A stretch of 64,000 nt of DNA from Acidobacteriota bacterium (GTDB taxonomy: Bacteria; Acidobacteriota; Blastocatellia; UBA7656): assembly GCA_016201275.1 (NCBI GenBank), contig JACQDB010000036.1, positions 1-64,000 on the forward strand, read 5' to 3'. This document shows, in pieces, positions 21,637 to 29,315 of the stretch (positions are counted from its first letter, which is position 1; each line of letters opens with the position of its first letter). The notes below the pieces were generated by a model, which was not told the DNA's origin, did not search any database, and was given only the letters and a program-made list of their open reading frames with translations. The translations under genes were made by a program, and so were the position numbers.

Positions 21637-22545
21637 CTACTGGAGAAGCCCAGAAAGCCAATGAACGATATTTAAGGCAAACTGACGGTCATCATTTCCC
21701 TGACGGTTCATACCGAATTTTAACCCCAACATATCAACCTGTGCGCTGAACAACGCAGCTTCACCAACAACTACAACGCGCCCGCGCCCGTAGTGAAACG
21801 CCAGCGCCTGGGAATGCCCCTTCGCTGGATAACGAACGCTTCTTGATTCCCAATCATAGGCTTCATCGTCAAGACGCAACAACGATATTGACTCGTTCGG
21901 TCCAGATAATGACTGACCTGTGAAGGTAACAACTCGATTTACTCGTTCACTCTGATTTCTGCCGTTCGTAATCAAACCATCGTTTAGCAGTCCGTTGTCA
22001 CGGGAAAATAGAAGACGCTCATTATCCCATCCATCGTGAAATCGGTCGTCTCGCGCATAGCGCAAATACATTGTTACGCCGAATTGTTGGGCTAAATGTT
22101 CTGCTGCCGCACCGAATGGCGCGTGGTCGGCAATCAAAAGCAAAGCTCCACCGTTTTTAACCCAAGCGACCAATATGGTTTCTTCTTCGGGCGTAAACGC
22201 TGGACGACTTTCGTGTTCGCCCTGACCGAGTGCGTTGGCGATTATTAAAACAGTTGTTCCATGCAGAACTTCGGACGAGAACGGGCGATTGCTTCCATCA
22301 ACTATGTAACCGTCATTTTTCAGCAACTCTGCAAACGGCTTATATCTACCCGACGCGGTATGAAAATTTTGATGAGCTTCATCAATCAAAATACGTGGGG
22401 AATCAGTTGAGTAAGCAGGATGCTGAACTGTTGAGTTAAAATTCAGATCTGCTTTTTGTCCGACATGGTCATAATACCAAAGGCAAAATGTTGCTATTGC
22501 TATCAGCAACACCAATCCCAAAATAATCTTCAAAGCGGTTCGCAT
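21637..22545 (-). CDS. DUF4350-like membrane-anchored protein
   Basis: 302 residues from ATG 22545, with GGAG seven bases upstream; the longer frame upstream has no RBS. One N-terminal membrane helix (KIILGLVLLIAIATFCLWYY), then an extracytoplasmic GATase1-like fold: PRILIDEAHQNFHTASGRYKPFAELL, TVLIIANALGQ, WVKNGGALLLIADHAPFG, RGRVVVVGEAALFSAQ. This resembles the DUF4350 domain found beside MoxR/DUF58 systems, but none of those partners is nearby. Function unknown. Confidence 0.75.
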   Translation of the reverse strand: MRTALKIILGLVLLIAIATFCLWYYDHVGQKADLNFNSTVQHPAYSTDSPRILIDEAHQNFHTASGRYKPFAELLKNDGYIVDGSNRPFSSEVLHGTTVLIIANALGQGEHESRPAFTPEEETILVAWVKNGGALLLIADHAPFGAAAEHLAQQFGVTMYLRYARDDRFHDGWDNERLLFSRDNGLLNDGLITNGRNQSERVNRVVTFTGQSLSGPNESISLLRLDDEAYDWESRSVRYPAKGHSQALAFHYGRGRVVVVGEAALFSAQVDMLGLKFGMNRQGNDDRQFALNIVHWLSGLLQ

Positions 22546-22651
22546 AAGAATTCTCCAACTCAACATGAACATCCAAGGTATCTGTCGAACTGGATACGTC
22601 ACATTCAATCGTCAAGTTTCTTATGCCATGAAACGAAAGATTAGAAATGAA

Positions 22652-22735
22652 TGTACGGGCGACCCTCTGGTGGTCGCCCCTGCCCAAAAGCAAAAGATTT
22701 CACCGAGGGGCGACCACCGCAGGGTCGCCCGTACA
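22652..22735. repeat. Hairpin repeat family C, copy 2
   Basis: TGTACGGGCGACCCT ... AGGGTCGCCCGTACA with the inner arms GTGGTCGCCCC / GGGGCGACCAC. Confidence 0.7.
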
Positions 22736-22788
22736 AGGCTGCGGTGGCTTTTACCCGAACCGTATTTTCTGAAAAGCGATAGTTATGT

Positions 22789-23883
22789 TTACCCAGCGTT
22801 TGGGGTTGTCTCAACCGTCGCGCCGAAGGTGCGAAGCGTCTGCAACGCGGCATCAATTTGCGGCGCGGTGTCTGGATAGACGATGCCAGCAACAGGCGGC
22901 GGCGCTCCGTCGAGTCCCAGCAAACGCTCCAGTTGAATCAACGCCCCAAGCGCGGTCAGATGAGTCTGTCCCTTCGCATCCACCACGACCGAGCGCAAAG
23001 TCTTCGAGTTGCCGCTGGCATCTATCCCAGTCGCTTCAATCACGATCTCGTGACTTGCGCCCTTGCCGGGGTTGTAAAGCATTGACCGCCGCACAGAGGT
23101 AAAGCGTGCGCCGCTAATCAACTTCCAAATGCCTGAGCGCGTCAGTAGCACCAACAAACTCGTCGCTATCTTGTCATCGAAAGCAATGCGCGCAGTAACC
23201 GTTTTCGCTCTCGTAGTGGTTGGCAAAGTAAATTGATCCGGCGTATCGAAGCGGTAAGCCTTTGCCGTATAGCCGCCAGGAAAAGTAATCCGGCGCGAAT
23301 CTGTATAAGGATAAACTTGCTTGCGCTCACCATTGAGCATCACTTCAAAGGGCGTTGCCAAACGATCCATGTACTCGGCGGAGTTGGGACCGGCTTTGTC
23401 TTTCAAGGAGTACAAAACGCTGATGTCCAGGCGCTCCAGGCGTTGCAATTGATGCGCTAGAGCCACGCCAATGACTGCTGCTACCCCAGCCATCCACGCT
23501 GACGATAGCATCACAGGGGCGCGTAAGGATTCGCCAGAAAGCCGCGAGGCAGCTTCTTGCAAGCGTTCCGTCCAGCGCGTGATGTCTAGGTAAGGTATGC
23601 CGCTTTGCGCTGCTTCGAGCAATAAATAATCGTGTGGGTCATTGACCGCCGCCAAAATCGCTCGCGGCTTGATGCCCTTCAATGGCTGAGGCTGCTCCAC
23701 ATCCAGTTTGAAGGTGTCGGCATTGGTCAACTCTTGCGCCAGCGCCTCCCCTTTTTCTGGATGGCGTCCGGCAATAATTAGCGGCAACGCCGGGTGACGT
23801 TGGCGGATGATTTGCGCTGCTTGCTGTCCCACGACTCCATAGCCACCGGCTATCACAACCGCCTCTTCGATATTTACTTTCAA
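22789..23883 (-). CDS. Saccharopine dehydrogenase-like NAD(P)-binding protein
   Basis: 364 residues if started at TTG 23883, which has AAAGGA seven bases upstream; the frame reaches 24015 only by reading through the REP hairpin. N-terminal Rossmann fold with GGYGVVGQ (dinucleotide-binding Gly motif), then PLIIAGRHPEKGEAL. The C-terminal part has a catalytic-like domain with LSSAWMAGVAAVIGVALAHQ. The family joins saccharopine dehydrogenase NADP-binding domains and trans-acting enoyl reductases; the reaction here is unknown. It ends near a hairpin repeat and shares no operon with its neighbours. The start is not certain. Confidence 0.8.
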   Translation of the reverse strand: MKVNIEEAVVIAGGYGVVGQQAAQIIRQRHPALPLIIAGRHPEKGEALAQELTNADTFKLDVEQPQPLKGIKPRAILAAVNDPHDYLLLEAAQSGIPYLDITRWTERLQEAASRLSGESLRAPVMLSSAWMAGVAAVIGVALAHQLQRLERLDISVLYSLKDKAGPNSAEYMDRLATPFEVMLNGERKQVYPYTDSRRITFPGGYTAKAYRFDTPDQFTLPTTTRAKTVTARIAFDDKIATSLLVLLTRSGIWKLISGARFTSVRRSMLYNPGKGASHEIVIEATGIDASGNSKTLRSVVVDAKGQTHLTALGALIQLERLLGLDGAPPPVAGIVYPDTAPQIDAALQTLRTFGATVETTPNAG

Positions 23884-23975
23884 AAGTGAGTCCTTTCTTC
23901 CAACTGAAAACTCGATAGCAATAACCCCGACCAACGACGCGAACTTGCATAGAGAGGCATAAAAAATAATTTCCC

Positions 23976-24019
23976 GAATCCCCCCAACGGCAGTTGGGGG
24001 AAGCTTAAAGTCCAACCTA
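23976..24019 (+). repeat. REP-like hairpin at the 3' side of the transposase
   Basis: CCCCCAACGGCAGTTGGGGG (23981-24000) followed by the tail TTAAAGTCCAACC. The tail runs straight into the transposase stop codon (TAG at 24017-24019 on the - strand). Confidence 0.8.
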
Positions 24020-24850
24020 CGAGCCTTCGCTCAGAAACGCCTTAACCAGTGCTGTCGTGACCTTGCCAGTTGTCCCCGCATACGCGGAGGCTTGCCACAA
24101 CCGTTCTATCTTGGCTTGGATCAGCACTTCCGGCATATGCTGCCCGACGAAATGCTGTCCATTGTTGAGCAATGCGAGGGCACATTCTTCAATGCTCATC
24201 TTAGGCGCAATTCTCACCAGGAGGTGCGTATGATCGGGCAAGGTGGTGACACGATCAATAGCAAAACCGCGCACGGACGCGACACGCTGCCAGTATTGAA
24301 TCAGCCTTTCTCCCAAAACAGAATCGAAAACACTGCGGCGATAACGAGTGGCGAAAACCAGATGATGACTTAGCTCGAAACTCGAATGTTCGGCTGACAA
24401 CGTAACTGATTCCCCAGCCCTGTAACGGGAGACCGGCGGATGGACACGCTTCTCATAGCCGTGATGTTCGCCCTGCTCACTGATGTATTGCTTAACGACT
24501 CCAAGGCGCACACGCCCAATGCTGCGCGCCAAAAAACCGCGTCCCCACAAGGGCTGCGTCAGCGCAAAATGGGCATTGAAAAGCCGCGCCGAGTTGGCTT
24601 TGACCGTCTGCGTGACCTTGGAGATGGTTTGCGCGGGAGACAAACTGAGCAAGCAACGCAAATGATCCGCATAGACCTTGGCTTGTAACAGGTGGTAATC
24701 GTGGCGCTGGCAAATCTCGCGCAAAGCCGTCTCCAACAACTCGACGTGTTCTGGGGTAATGAAGACGGCGCGGCAGCGACGAGTACGGAAACACAGATAG
24801 TAGTGAAGCTGATAAGCCCAAGAAATCGTCTTCAAAGGTTCGAGCAACAT
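24017..24850 (-). CDS. Fused two-domain Y1 (HUH) REP-associated transposase
   Basis: 277 residues from ATG 24850, with GGAGGG four bases upstream; the longer frame upstream only translates REP sequence. Two IS200/IS605-type Y1 domains follow one another. Domain 1 (about 10-135) has HLR at 63-65 where HUH is expected, but keeps Tyr122 in KQYISEQ after LWGRGFLARS. Domain 2 (about 155-275) has intact HTH at 207-209 (PDHTHLLV), but Phe272 (KAFLSE) replaces Tyr after LWQASAYAGTTG. In IS608 TnpA the HUH pair is H64/H66 and the Tyr is Y127, with each site built from two subunits, so this fusion can form one complete site. Inverted REP-like hairpins lie on both sides. Activity is inferred, not shown. 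Confidence 0.88.
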   Translation of the reverse strand: MLLEPLKTISWAYQLHYYLCFRTRRCRAVFITPEHVELLETALREICQRHDYHLLQAKVYADHLRCLLSLSPAQTISKVTQTVKANSARLFNAHFALTQPLWGRGFLARSIGRVRLGVVKQYISEQGEHHGYEKRVHPPVSRYRAGESVTLSAEHSSFELSHHLVFATRYRRSVFDSVLGERLIQYWQRVASVRGFAIDRVTTLPDHTHLLVRIAPKMSIEECALALLNNGQHFVGQHMPEVLIQAKIERLWQASAYAGTTGKVTTALVKAFLSEGS

Positions 24851-24863
24851 ACGCCCTCCGCAA

Positions 24864-24905
24864 GGCTGGACTTTAACCATCCCCCAACTACCGTTGGGGG
24901 GATTC
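24864..24905 (-). repeat. REP-like hairpin at the 5' side of the transposase
   Basis: The tail GGCTGGACTTTAACCATC followed by CCCCCAAC-TACC-GTTGGGGG (24881-24900). The tail faces the transposase, as in the hairpin at 23976, so the two are inverted. Confidence 0.8.
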
Positions 24906-24930
24906 CAAAAAACTTTGCTTGCCTGCTCTG

Positions 24931-24973
24931 TAGGTTGGACCTTAACCATCCCCCAACTACCGTTGGGGGGATT
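24931..24973 (-). repeat. Second REP-like hairpin upstream of the transposase
   Basis: GGTTGGACCTTAACCATC and CCCCCAAC-TACC-GTTGGGGG (24950-24969), a close direct copy of the preceding hairpin. Confidence 0.78.
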
Positions 24974-24995
24974 GCAAAACCTCTCAACTCTGATG

Positions 24996-25031
24996 TAGTT
25001 GGACTTTAACCATTCCTCAACGGCTGTTCGG
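24996..25031 (-). repeat. Decayed REP-like unit
   Basis: The tail GTTGGACTTTAACCAT is kept, but the hairpin arms have lost most C and G residues (TCCTCAACGGCTGTT). Confidence 0.5.
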
Positions 25032-25055
25032 CACTGTTAGCGTAACTCAAACCAG

Positions 25056-25316
25056 CTACTGATAGGCTTCTCGGCGATGGCGAACAGCGATGACGTCAAC
25101 AAGTTTTTGCGGATCGTTTATCGTATAAAGAACTCGGTAGTCGCCGACACCAATGCGCCATAAATCTTCTTCGCCGGTCAGCTTGAGGCATTTCGGCGGA
25201 CGGGGTTCTTTCGCCAGCATCGCGATTTTCGGGAAAATACAATTCACCATAGAAGCTTCCAAAGCTTCCAACTCTTTTCTGGCTGGTCAAGCAAAGGTGA
25301 TTGTATATTCAGCCAC
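25056..25316 (-). pseudogene. RelE/ParE-family toxin broken by an in-frame TGA
   Basis: Read from GTG 25316 (AAAGGAAG upstream), the frame gives AEYTITFA, then TGA at 25287-25289, then PARKELEALEASMVNCIFP and onward to a full RelE ending (LWRIGVGDYRVLYTIN, VDVIAVRHRREAYQ). Family members usually carry Arg or Lys at the stop position, and CGA to TGA is one change. Apart from this codon the toxin fold is complete, including basic and aromatic C-terminal residues. Re-initiation at TTG 25271 would lose the first strand and part of the first helix. The toxin mRNA interferase is therefore probably dead. Confidence 0.75.
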
Positions 25317-25501
25317 TCAGCTTCCTTTGTTTTAACTAATCGTTTCCTAACCGACTCTAAAGATTCTCTGGGCTCCTTTTCCCGTAAGCTAGCTACCAGA
25401 CTGTCATAAAAATCTTCCCAAAGCTTCCCATACTTTTGCAGGTCAATCAGGACAGCCACCTTCTGCCCTTTGTCATCAGAAACGAACTGTATGCCTTTCA
25501 T
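25244..25501 (-). CDS. Antitoxin of a RelE-type toxin-antitoxin pair
   Basis: 85 residues. GIQFVSDDKGQKVAVLIDLQ then EDFYDSLVASLREKEPRESLESVRKRL is typical of small antitoxins encoded just before RelE toxins in many Gram-negative bacteria and cyanobacteria. It normally binds DNA with its N-terminal part and wraps the toxin with its C-terminal helix. The last residues (about 62-85) overlap the toxin frame by some 70 bases, which is longer than usual. A single-base shift would instead give a TGA just at the toxin GTG, so the C-terminus may also be mutated. Confidence 0.7.
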   Translation of the reverse strand: MKGIQFVSDDKGQKVAVLIDLQKYGKLWEDFYDSLVASLREKEPRESLESVRKRLVKTKEAEWLNIQSPLLDQPEKSWKLWKLLW

Positions 25502-25609
25502 CTTACCCCCCAGGTAGAAGACCTCTGCCGCCGCAGTATTTCACTATTGCCGTGATACATCCAGAGACGGCTCGCCATATCCGCTTTCAATATCACGATA
25601 TTCATCCGC

Positions 25610-25673
25610 GCCCAATGTTCAACTTGAGGGGCGCACCGCTTTTGGCGCGTTCCTCTCGAATACAATGTTAGGC
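25610..25673 (-). other. attC-like site after the SRPBCC gene
   Basis: On the - strand, 10 bases after the SRPBCC stop, GCCTAAC (25667-25673) begins a 64-base segment ending ATTGGGC (25610-25616). Inner arms GAGG..CGC and GCG..CCTC pair with unpaired bases between, as in integron attC sites. The right core differs from GTTRRRY at one base. Confidence 0.35.
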
Positions 25674-25679
25674 ATTTGA

Positions 25680-26168
25680 TCAACAAGCAACTGGGGCAAC
25701 TGGCAGAGAGGAATGCTTGCCTTCGAAAGGATGCCCATTCTCAACCCAGTATTTAAACGCCGCTAATGTTGGTGGCCCCATGCGGCGCATGGCAGACCCC
25801 ATAGCAAACTCTAGAAGCTTGCCAAATATGCCCCCTTTGAACTCGATTTCAGCCTCGCTCATGAGGAGAGTTTTACCGTTTTCGTTTTTGACAGACCAAG
25901 TATTCTTCGCCGATTTAACCAACGGCATACCGTAACCAATATAGGAAAAAGAACTCCCCTCGTCCCAAGAAATCCATTTTTCCTTGATGGTCATATTACC
26001 CTTGAGCTTGCATACCCTTACTGCACCAATACCTCGCTTTGTATCACCACTACAATGTGCTTCCAAGATTGGTTCAGCCCATAGTGTTACGTTCTCAAGG
26101 TTGGAAAGTGCTTTCCAAACAGTTTCCATAGAAGATTCAATACAGGCGGAATTTACTAATTTGATCAT
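25680..26168 (-). CDS. SRPBCC-family protein
   Basis: 162 residues, ATG with AAGGAGA seven bases upstream. It begins IKLVNSACIESSMETVWKALSNLENVTLWAE, the usual opening of START/polyketide-cyclase-like folds, and continues with WSVKNENGKTLLMSEAEIEFKGG and FAMGSAMRR. Such proteins bind hydrophobic ligands; no specific function can be named. The gene is poorer in GC than its neighbours, sits alone, has GTTAG 39 bases before its start and an attC-like site after its stop, and is followed by a toxin-antitoxin pair. This is the pattern of an integron gene cassette. Confidence 0.78.
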   Translation of the reverse strand: MIKLVNSACIESSMETVWKALSNLENVTLWAEPILEAHCSGDTKRGIGAVRVCKLKGNMTIKEKWISWDEGSSFSYIGYGMPLVKSAKNTWSVKNENGKTLLMSEAEIEFKGGIFGKLLEFAMGSAMRRMGPPTLAAFKYWVENGHPFEGKHSSLPVAPVAC

Positions 26169-26213
26169 TTCGTATCTCCTTGTTTGTTGAGTTCTAAGGG
26201 ACTAACGCTACGC

Positions 26214-27695
26214 TTACCACCCTTGCACGCGCTTGCCGGGATCGTTCCAACGGCTCAAGATAACTTTGTTGTGAGTGTAGAAATGAAAGCCCTCGATGCC
26301 TTGAATGTGCAAGTCGCCAAAGAACGATTGATTCCAGCCGGTGAACGGGAAGACCGCCATCGGCGCAGGCACTCCCACATTGATGCCGATCATGCCGCAA
26401 TTGACATAACGCGCAAACATTCGCGCCGCCCCGCCATCACGAGTGAAAATCACCGCGCCGTTACCATACGCAGACTTGTTGGCTTGCGCGATGGCGTCGC
26501 TTAGGTCTTCCATACGCATCACCGATAGCACGGGTCCAAAAATCTCATCGCGGACGATTCGCATCTCCGGCGCTGCATGGTCGAAGATCGTCGGTCCGAC
26601 AAAAAAACCATCGGTCGCTTCGGTCAACGATACCCCGCGCCCATCGGTTGCCAGCTTCGCGCCTTCATTCAAACCTATGTCTATGTAGCCGCGAATACGC
26701 TCGCGCGCCACCGCATCAATCACCGGACCCATATCCACCGCGCTGCCGCTATCGGTTGGTCCAACGCGCATTTTTTTCGCTGCCTCATCAAGCCGTTCAA
26801 GCAACGGATCGCCTGCCTTGCCAACTGCAATGGCGACGCTGCCAGCCATACAACGCTGTCCGCTACAGCCGAAAGCCGCGCCGATGATTTGCCCTGTCGC
26901 CGCGTCCAGATCAGCATCGGGCATCACCAACATATAATTTTTCGCGCCGCCCGCCGCCTGTACGCGCTTGCCGTGCGCCGTGCCGGTTTCGTAAATGTGC
27001 TTGGCAACGGCAGTCGAACCGACGAAGCTGATAGCCGCTACATCGGGATGAGTGAGCAGCGCATCAACGGTTTCTGCGCCGCCGTGAAGCACATTGAAGA
27101 CGCCTTTGGGCAGTCCCGCCTCGGTCAATAACTCCGCCAATCGCAAGGCGGTCAGCGGTACTTTCGGCGAAGGTTTTAAAATGAAAGTGTTGCCGCAGAC
27201 GATGGCTATGGGGAACATCCAGAGCGGCACCATTGCCGGAAAATTGAATGGCGTGATGCCTACACAGACGCCCAAGGGATGGCGTTCAACGCGCCCGTCA
27301 ATACCACGCGAAACTTGATCGAGAGTCTGCCCCATCAGCAAGGTCGGCGCGTGACAGGCGGTCTCTACGACTTCTATGCCGCGTCGCACATCGCCGTGCG
27401 ATTCGTCTAAGGTTTTGCCGTGTTCGCGAGTGACCAGTTGTGATAGTTCGTCGAAGTGTTCTTCGAGCAGATGGACGAAGCGGAACATGACGCGCGCCCG
27501 TTCGACGATGGGCGTGTCTGCCCAAGCGGGAAAGGCTTGCCGCGCTGCTTGCACCGCCTGCGCCACCGCTTGCAAGTCGCTGTCTGGAGCTTGGGCAATC
27601 ACTTCGCCTCTGGAAGGATTGTAAACCGAGGTGTAATGAGAAACGCTGGCGGGAAGCATCTCGCCACCGATGAAATTGTGAATGTTAGTAGTCAT
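26214..27695 (-). CDS. mmsA: CoA-acylating methylmalonate-semialdehyde dehydrogenase
   Basis: 493 residues from ATG 27695. Aldehyde dehydrogenase fold with the MmsA signature: HNFIGGEM start, GITPFNFPAMVPLWMFPIA, KPSPKVPLTA, SFVGSTAVAKHIYETG, AGGAKNY in place of the usual ELGGK, and catalytic Cys in FGCSGQRCMAGS. The enzyme converts methylmalonate or malonate semialdehyde plus CoA and NAD to propionyl-CoA or acetyl-CoA. It lies 79 bases downstream of a class III aminotransferase on the same strand. Together they can take an amino acid such as beta-alanine or 3-aminoisobutyrate through its semialdehyde to an acyl-CoA. The start is supported by AAGG upstream and the family length. Confidence 0.92.
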   Translation of the reverse strand: MTTNIHNFIGGEMLPASVSHYTSVYNPSRGEVIAQAPDSDLQAVAQAVQAARQAFPAWADTPIVERARVMFRFVHLLEEHFDELSQLVTREHGKTLDESHGDVRRGIEVVETACHAPTLLMGQTLDQVSRGIDGRVERHPLGVCVGITPFNFPAMVPLWMFPIAIVCGNTFILKPSPKVPLTALRLAELLTEAGLPKGVFNVLHGGAETVDALLTHPDVAAISFVGSTAVAKHIYETGTAHGKRVQAAGGAKNYMLVMPDADLDAATGQIIGAAFGCSGQRCMAGSVAIAVGKAGDPLLERLDEAAKKMRVGPTDSGSAVDMGPVIDAVARERIRGYIDIGLNEGAKLATDGRGVSLTEATDGFFVGPTIFDHAAPEMRIVRDEIFGPVLSVMRMEDLSDAIAQANKSAYGNGAVIFTRDGGAARMFARYVNCGMIGINVGVPAPMAVFPFTGWNQSFFGDLHIQGIEGFHFYTHNKVILSRWNDPGKRVQGW

Positions 27696-27774
27696 AATCG
27701 TATTGCCTTTTCTCAGATTGCCGCGCCAGCCTTTGCCACCATGCAGAGGAACGCGCAACCTGTGGTCTTAGGAA

Positions 27775-29055
27775 TTATTTCAATTCAATGAAAGACTCTT
27801 CCAGCGCATTCACCGCCCTGTCAAGTTGCTCGTGGGAAATCACCAGCGGCGGTTGCAACCTCAACACGTTGCCGAATGCGCCGCCGACGCCAACCAGCAC
27901 GCCTTTTTTCAAACAGGATTCTCGGAGGCGTTCAGCTTCTGCCGCCGCAGGAGTCAAGGCGGCGTCTTTCACTAACTCAAGCCCTATCATTAAGCCCTTG
28001 CCGCGCACTTCGCCTATCAGCGGGAAGCGCGTTTGTAAGTCGCGCAGCTTTGCCAAGACATAGTTTTCTTTCTCGCCAACTTGCTCACAAAGATTGGTCT
28101 GCTCAATGAACTCTATGTTGGCAAGCGCCGCCGCGCAAGCGACCGGATTGCCGCCGAAAGTTGAAAGATGATCGCCGGGACGAAAGACCTCGGCGATTTC
28201 ATCACGGGTCGTGAAAGCCCCTAAAGGAAAGCCTGCGGCGATGCCTTTGGCGGTCACCAGCATATCCGGCTCGACGCCGTAATGTTCGATAGCGAACATC
28301 TTGCCGGTGCGCCCGAAACCGGATTGCACTTCGTCAACGATCAGCAAAATATTATGCTCGTCCAAAACTTCCTTAATCGCCTTGAAGTAATTGAGCGGCG
28401 GCACGATGATGCCACCTTCGCCCAACACAGGTTCGACGACCATAGCAGCAACATCCATCGCAGTTGAAAAACGCAACGTATCACGCAATGAACGAGCGCA
28501 CTCATTAGCGAACTCTTCAGGGGGGAGCGCAGTGCGAGCGCGATAGTGGTAAGGAGCTTGTACGAAGGTGACGCCGGTGGCGAAAGGACTGCCGCCGCGT
28601 TTACGTCCAGCATTGCCTGTGATACTGAGCGCCCCCCAAGTGCGTCCGTGAAAGCCTGTTTGCAGAGCAATGAATTCCTGCTTACCTGTGTAGAGCCGAG
28701 CCAATCGCAAAGCGCCTTCAATGGCTTCCGCGCCGCTGTTGCAGAAGAAGCTCTTTTTGAGTTTGCCGGGAGTCAGCGCCGCCAGCTTTTCCGCCAGCGT
28801 CGCCATAGGCTGGTTGTGATAAATATACGAGCCGCAGTGTATGAGTTTATCCAACTGCGCTTTGGCGGCTTCGACAACTAGGGGATTGCAATGTCCGCTG
28901 TTGACTACGGAAATACCTGCGAAGCAGTCTATGTAATCTTTGCCGTCGGTGTCTGTGATGATTGCGCCTTGCGCCTTCTCGACGACGATGGGTTGCACAG
29001 CTTTGACGAAGCCCGTCATGACATAATCTTTATACTGTTGAATGGTGTTATTCAT
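27775..29055 (-). CDS. Class III PLP-dependent aminotransferase
   Basis: 426 residues, ATG with AAGAAAG upstream. Full-length ornithine/GABA-type aminotransferase fold: NSGAEAIEGALRLAR (PLP phosphate), GFHGRTWGALS, VVEPVLGEGG, LIVDEVQSGFGRTG and the PLP-binding Lys in VTAKGIAAGFPLGAF. Substrate class is uncertain: related enzymes act on GABA, beta-alanine, alanine-glyoxylate or acetylornithine. The MmsA gene following 79 bases later favours a substrate giving malonate or methylmalonate semialdehyde. It is first in the probable operon. Confidence 0.9.
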   Translation of the reverse strand: MNNTIQQYKDYVMTGFVKAVQPIVVEKAQGAIITDTDGKDYIDCFAGISVVNSGHCNPLVVEAAKAQLDKLIHCGSYIYHNQPMATLAEKLAALTPGKLKKSFFCNSGAEAIEGALRLARLYTGKQEFIALQTGFHGRTWGALSITGNAGRKRGGSPFATGVTFVQAPYHYRARTALPPEEFANECARSLRDTLRFSTAMDVAAMVVEPVLGEGGIIVPPLNYFKAIKEVLDEHNILLIVDEVQSGFGRTGKMFAIEHYGVEPDMLVTAKGIAAGFPLGAFTTRDEIAEVFRPGDHLSTFGGNPVACAAALANIEFIEQTNLCEQVGEKENYVLAKLRDLQTRFPLIGEVRGKGLMIGLELVKDAALTPAAAEAERLRESCLKKGVLVGVGGAFGNVLRLQPPLVISHEQLDRAVNALEESFIELK

Positions 29056-29092
29056 AATCTTTCTTGTAACTGAATTACTACCAACCTGATTC

Positions 29093-29188
29093 GGTTATTG
29101 GTTCTTTGTTACTGGTTCTTTGTTATTGGTTATTTGCTTGCGTAACCACAACCAGTAACCAGTAACCAGTAACAAAGAACCAATAACC
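29093..29188. repeat. Perfect 23-bp inverted repeat
   Basis: The arm 29093-29115 (GGTTATTGGTTCTTTGTTAC..) is the exact complement of 29166-29188. Short internal TAACCAG repeats lie between, and weaker outer arms extend the structure to about 29067-29212. It lies upstream of the aminotransferase. Confidence 0.7.
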
Positions 29189-29221
29189 AGTAATTGATGG
29201 TAATCAGTTACTCTTTGTTTA

Positions 29222-29291
29222 AGAGGCAGTAGCCCAAGCGTCAGGGTGGGCGTTTTCACTAACGCCCGCCCTTACGCTTGGGCTACTGCCT
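29222..29291. repeat. Hairpin repeat with AGGCAGTAGCCC arms
   Basis: AGGCAGTAGCCCAAGCGT and ACGCTTGGGCTACTGCCT flank a short centre. Related to the repeat at 17931-18053. Confidence 0.65.
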
Positions 29292-29315
29292 GGTTGTTTC
29301 TACAGGTCTTTGCAA

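Noticed and set aside
24851-24949. Longer N-terminus of the transposase from 24949
   Set aside because: The extra residues translate two REP units; the ATG at 24850 has a strong RBS and starts right before the conserved domain.
25498-25686. 62-codon - strand frame
   Set aside because: It runs through the attC-like palindrome, has no RBS and no similarity I recognise.
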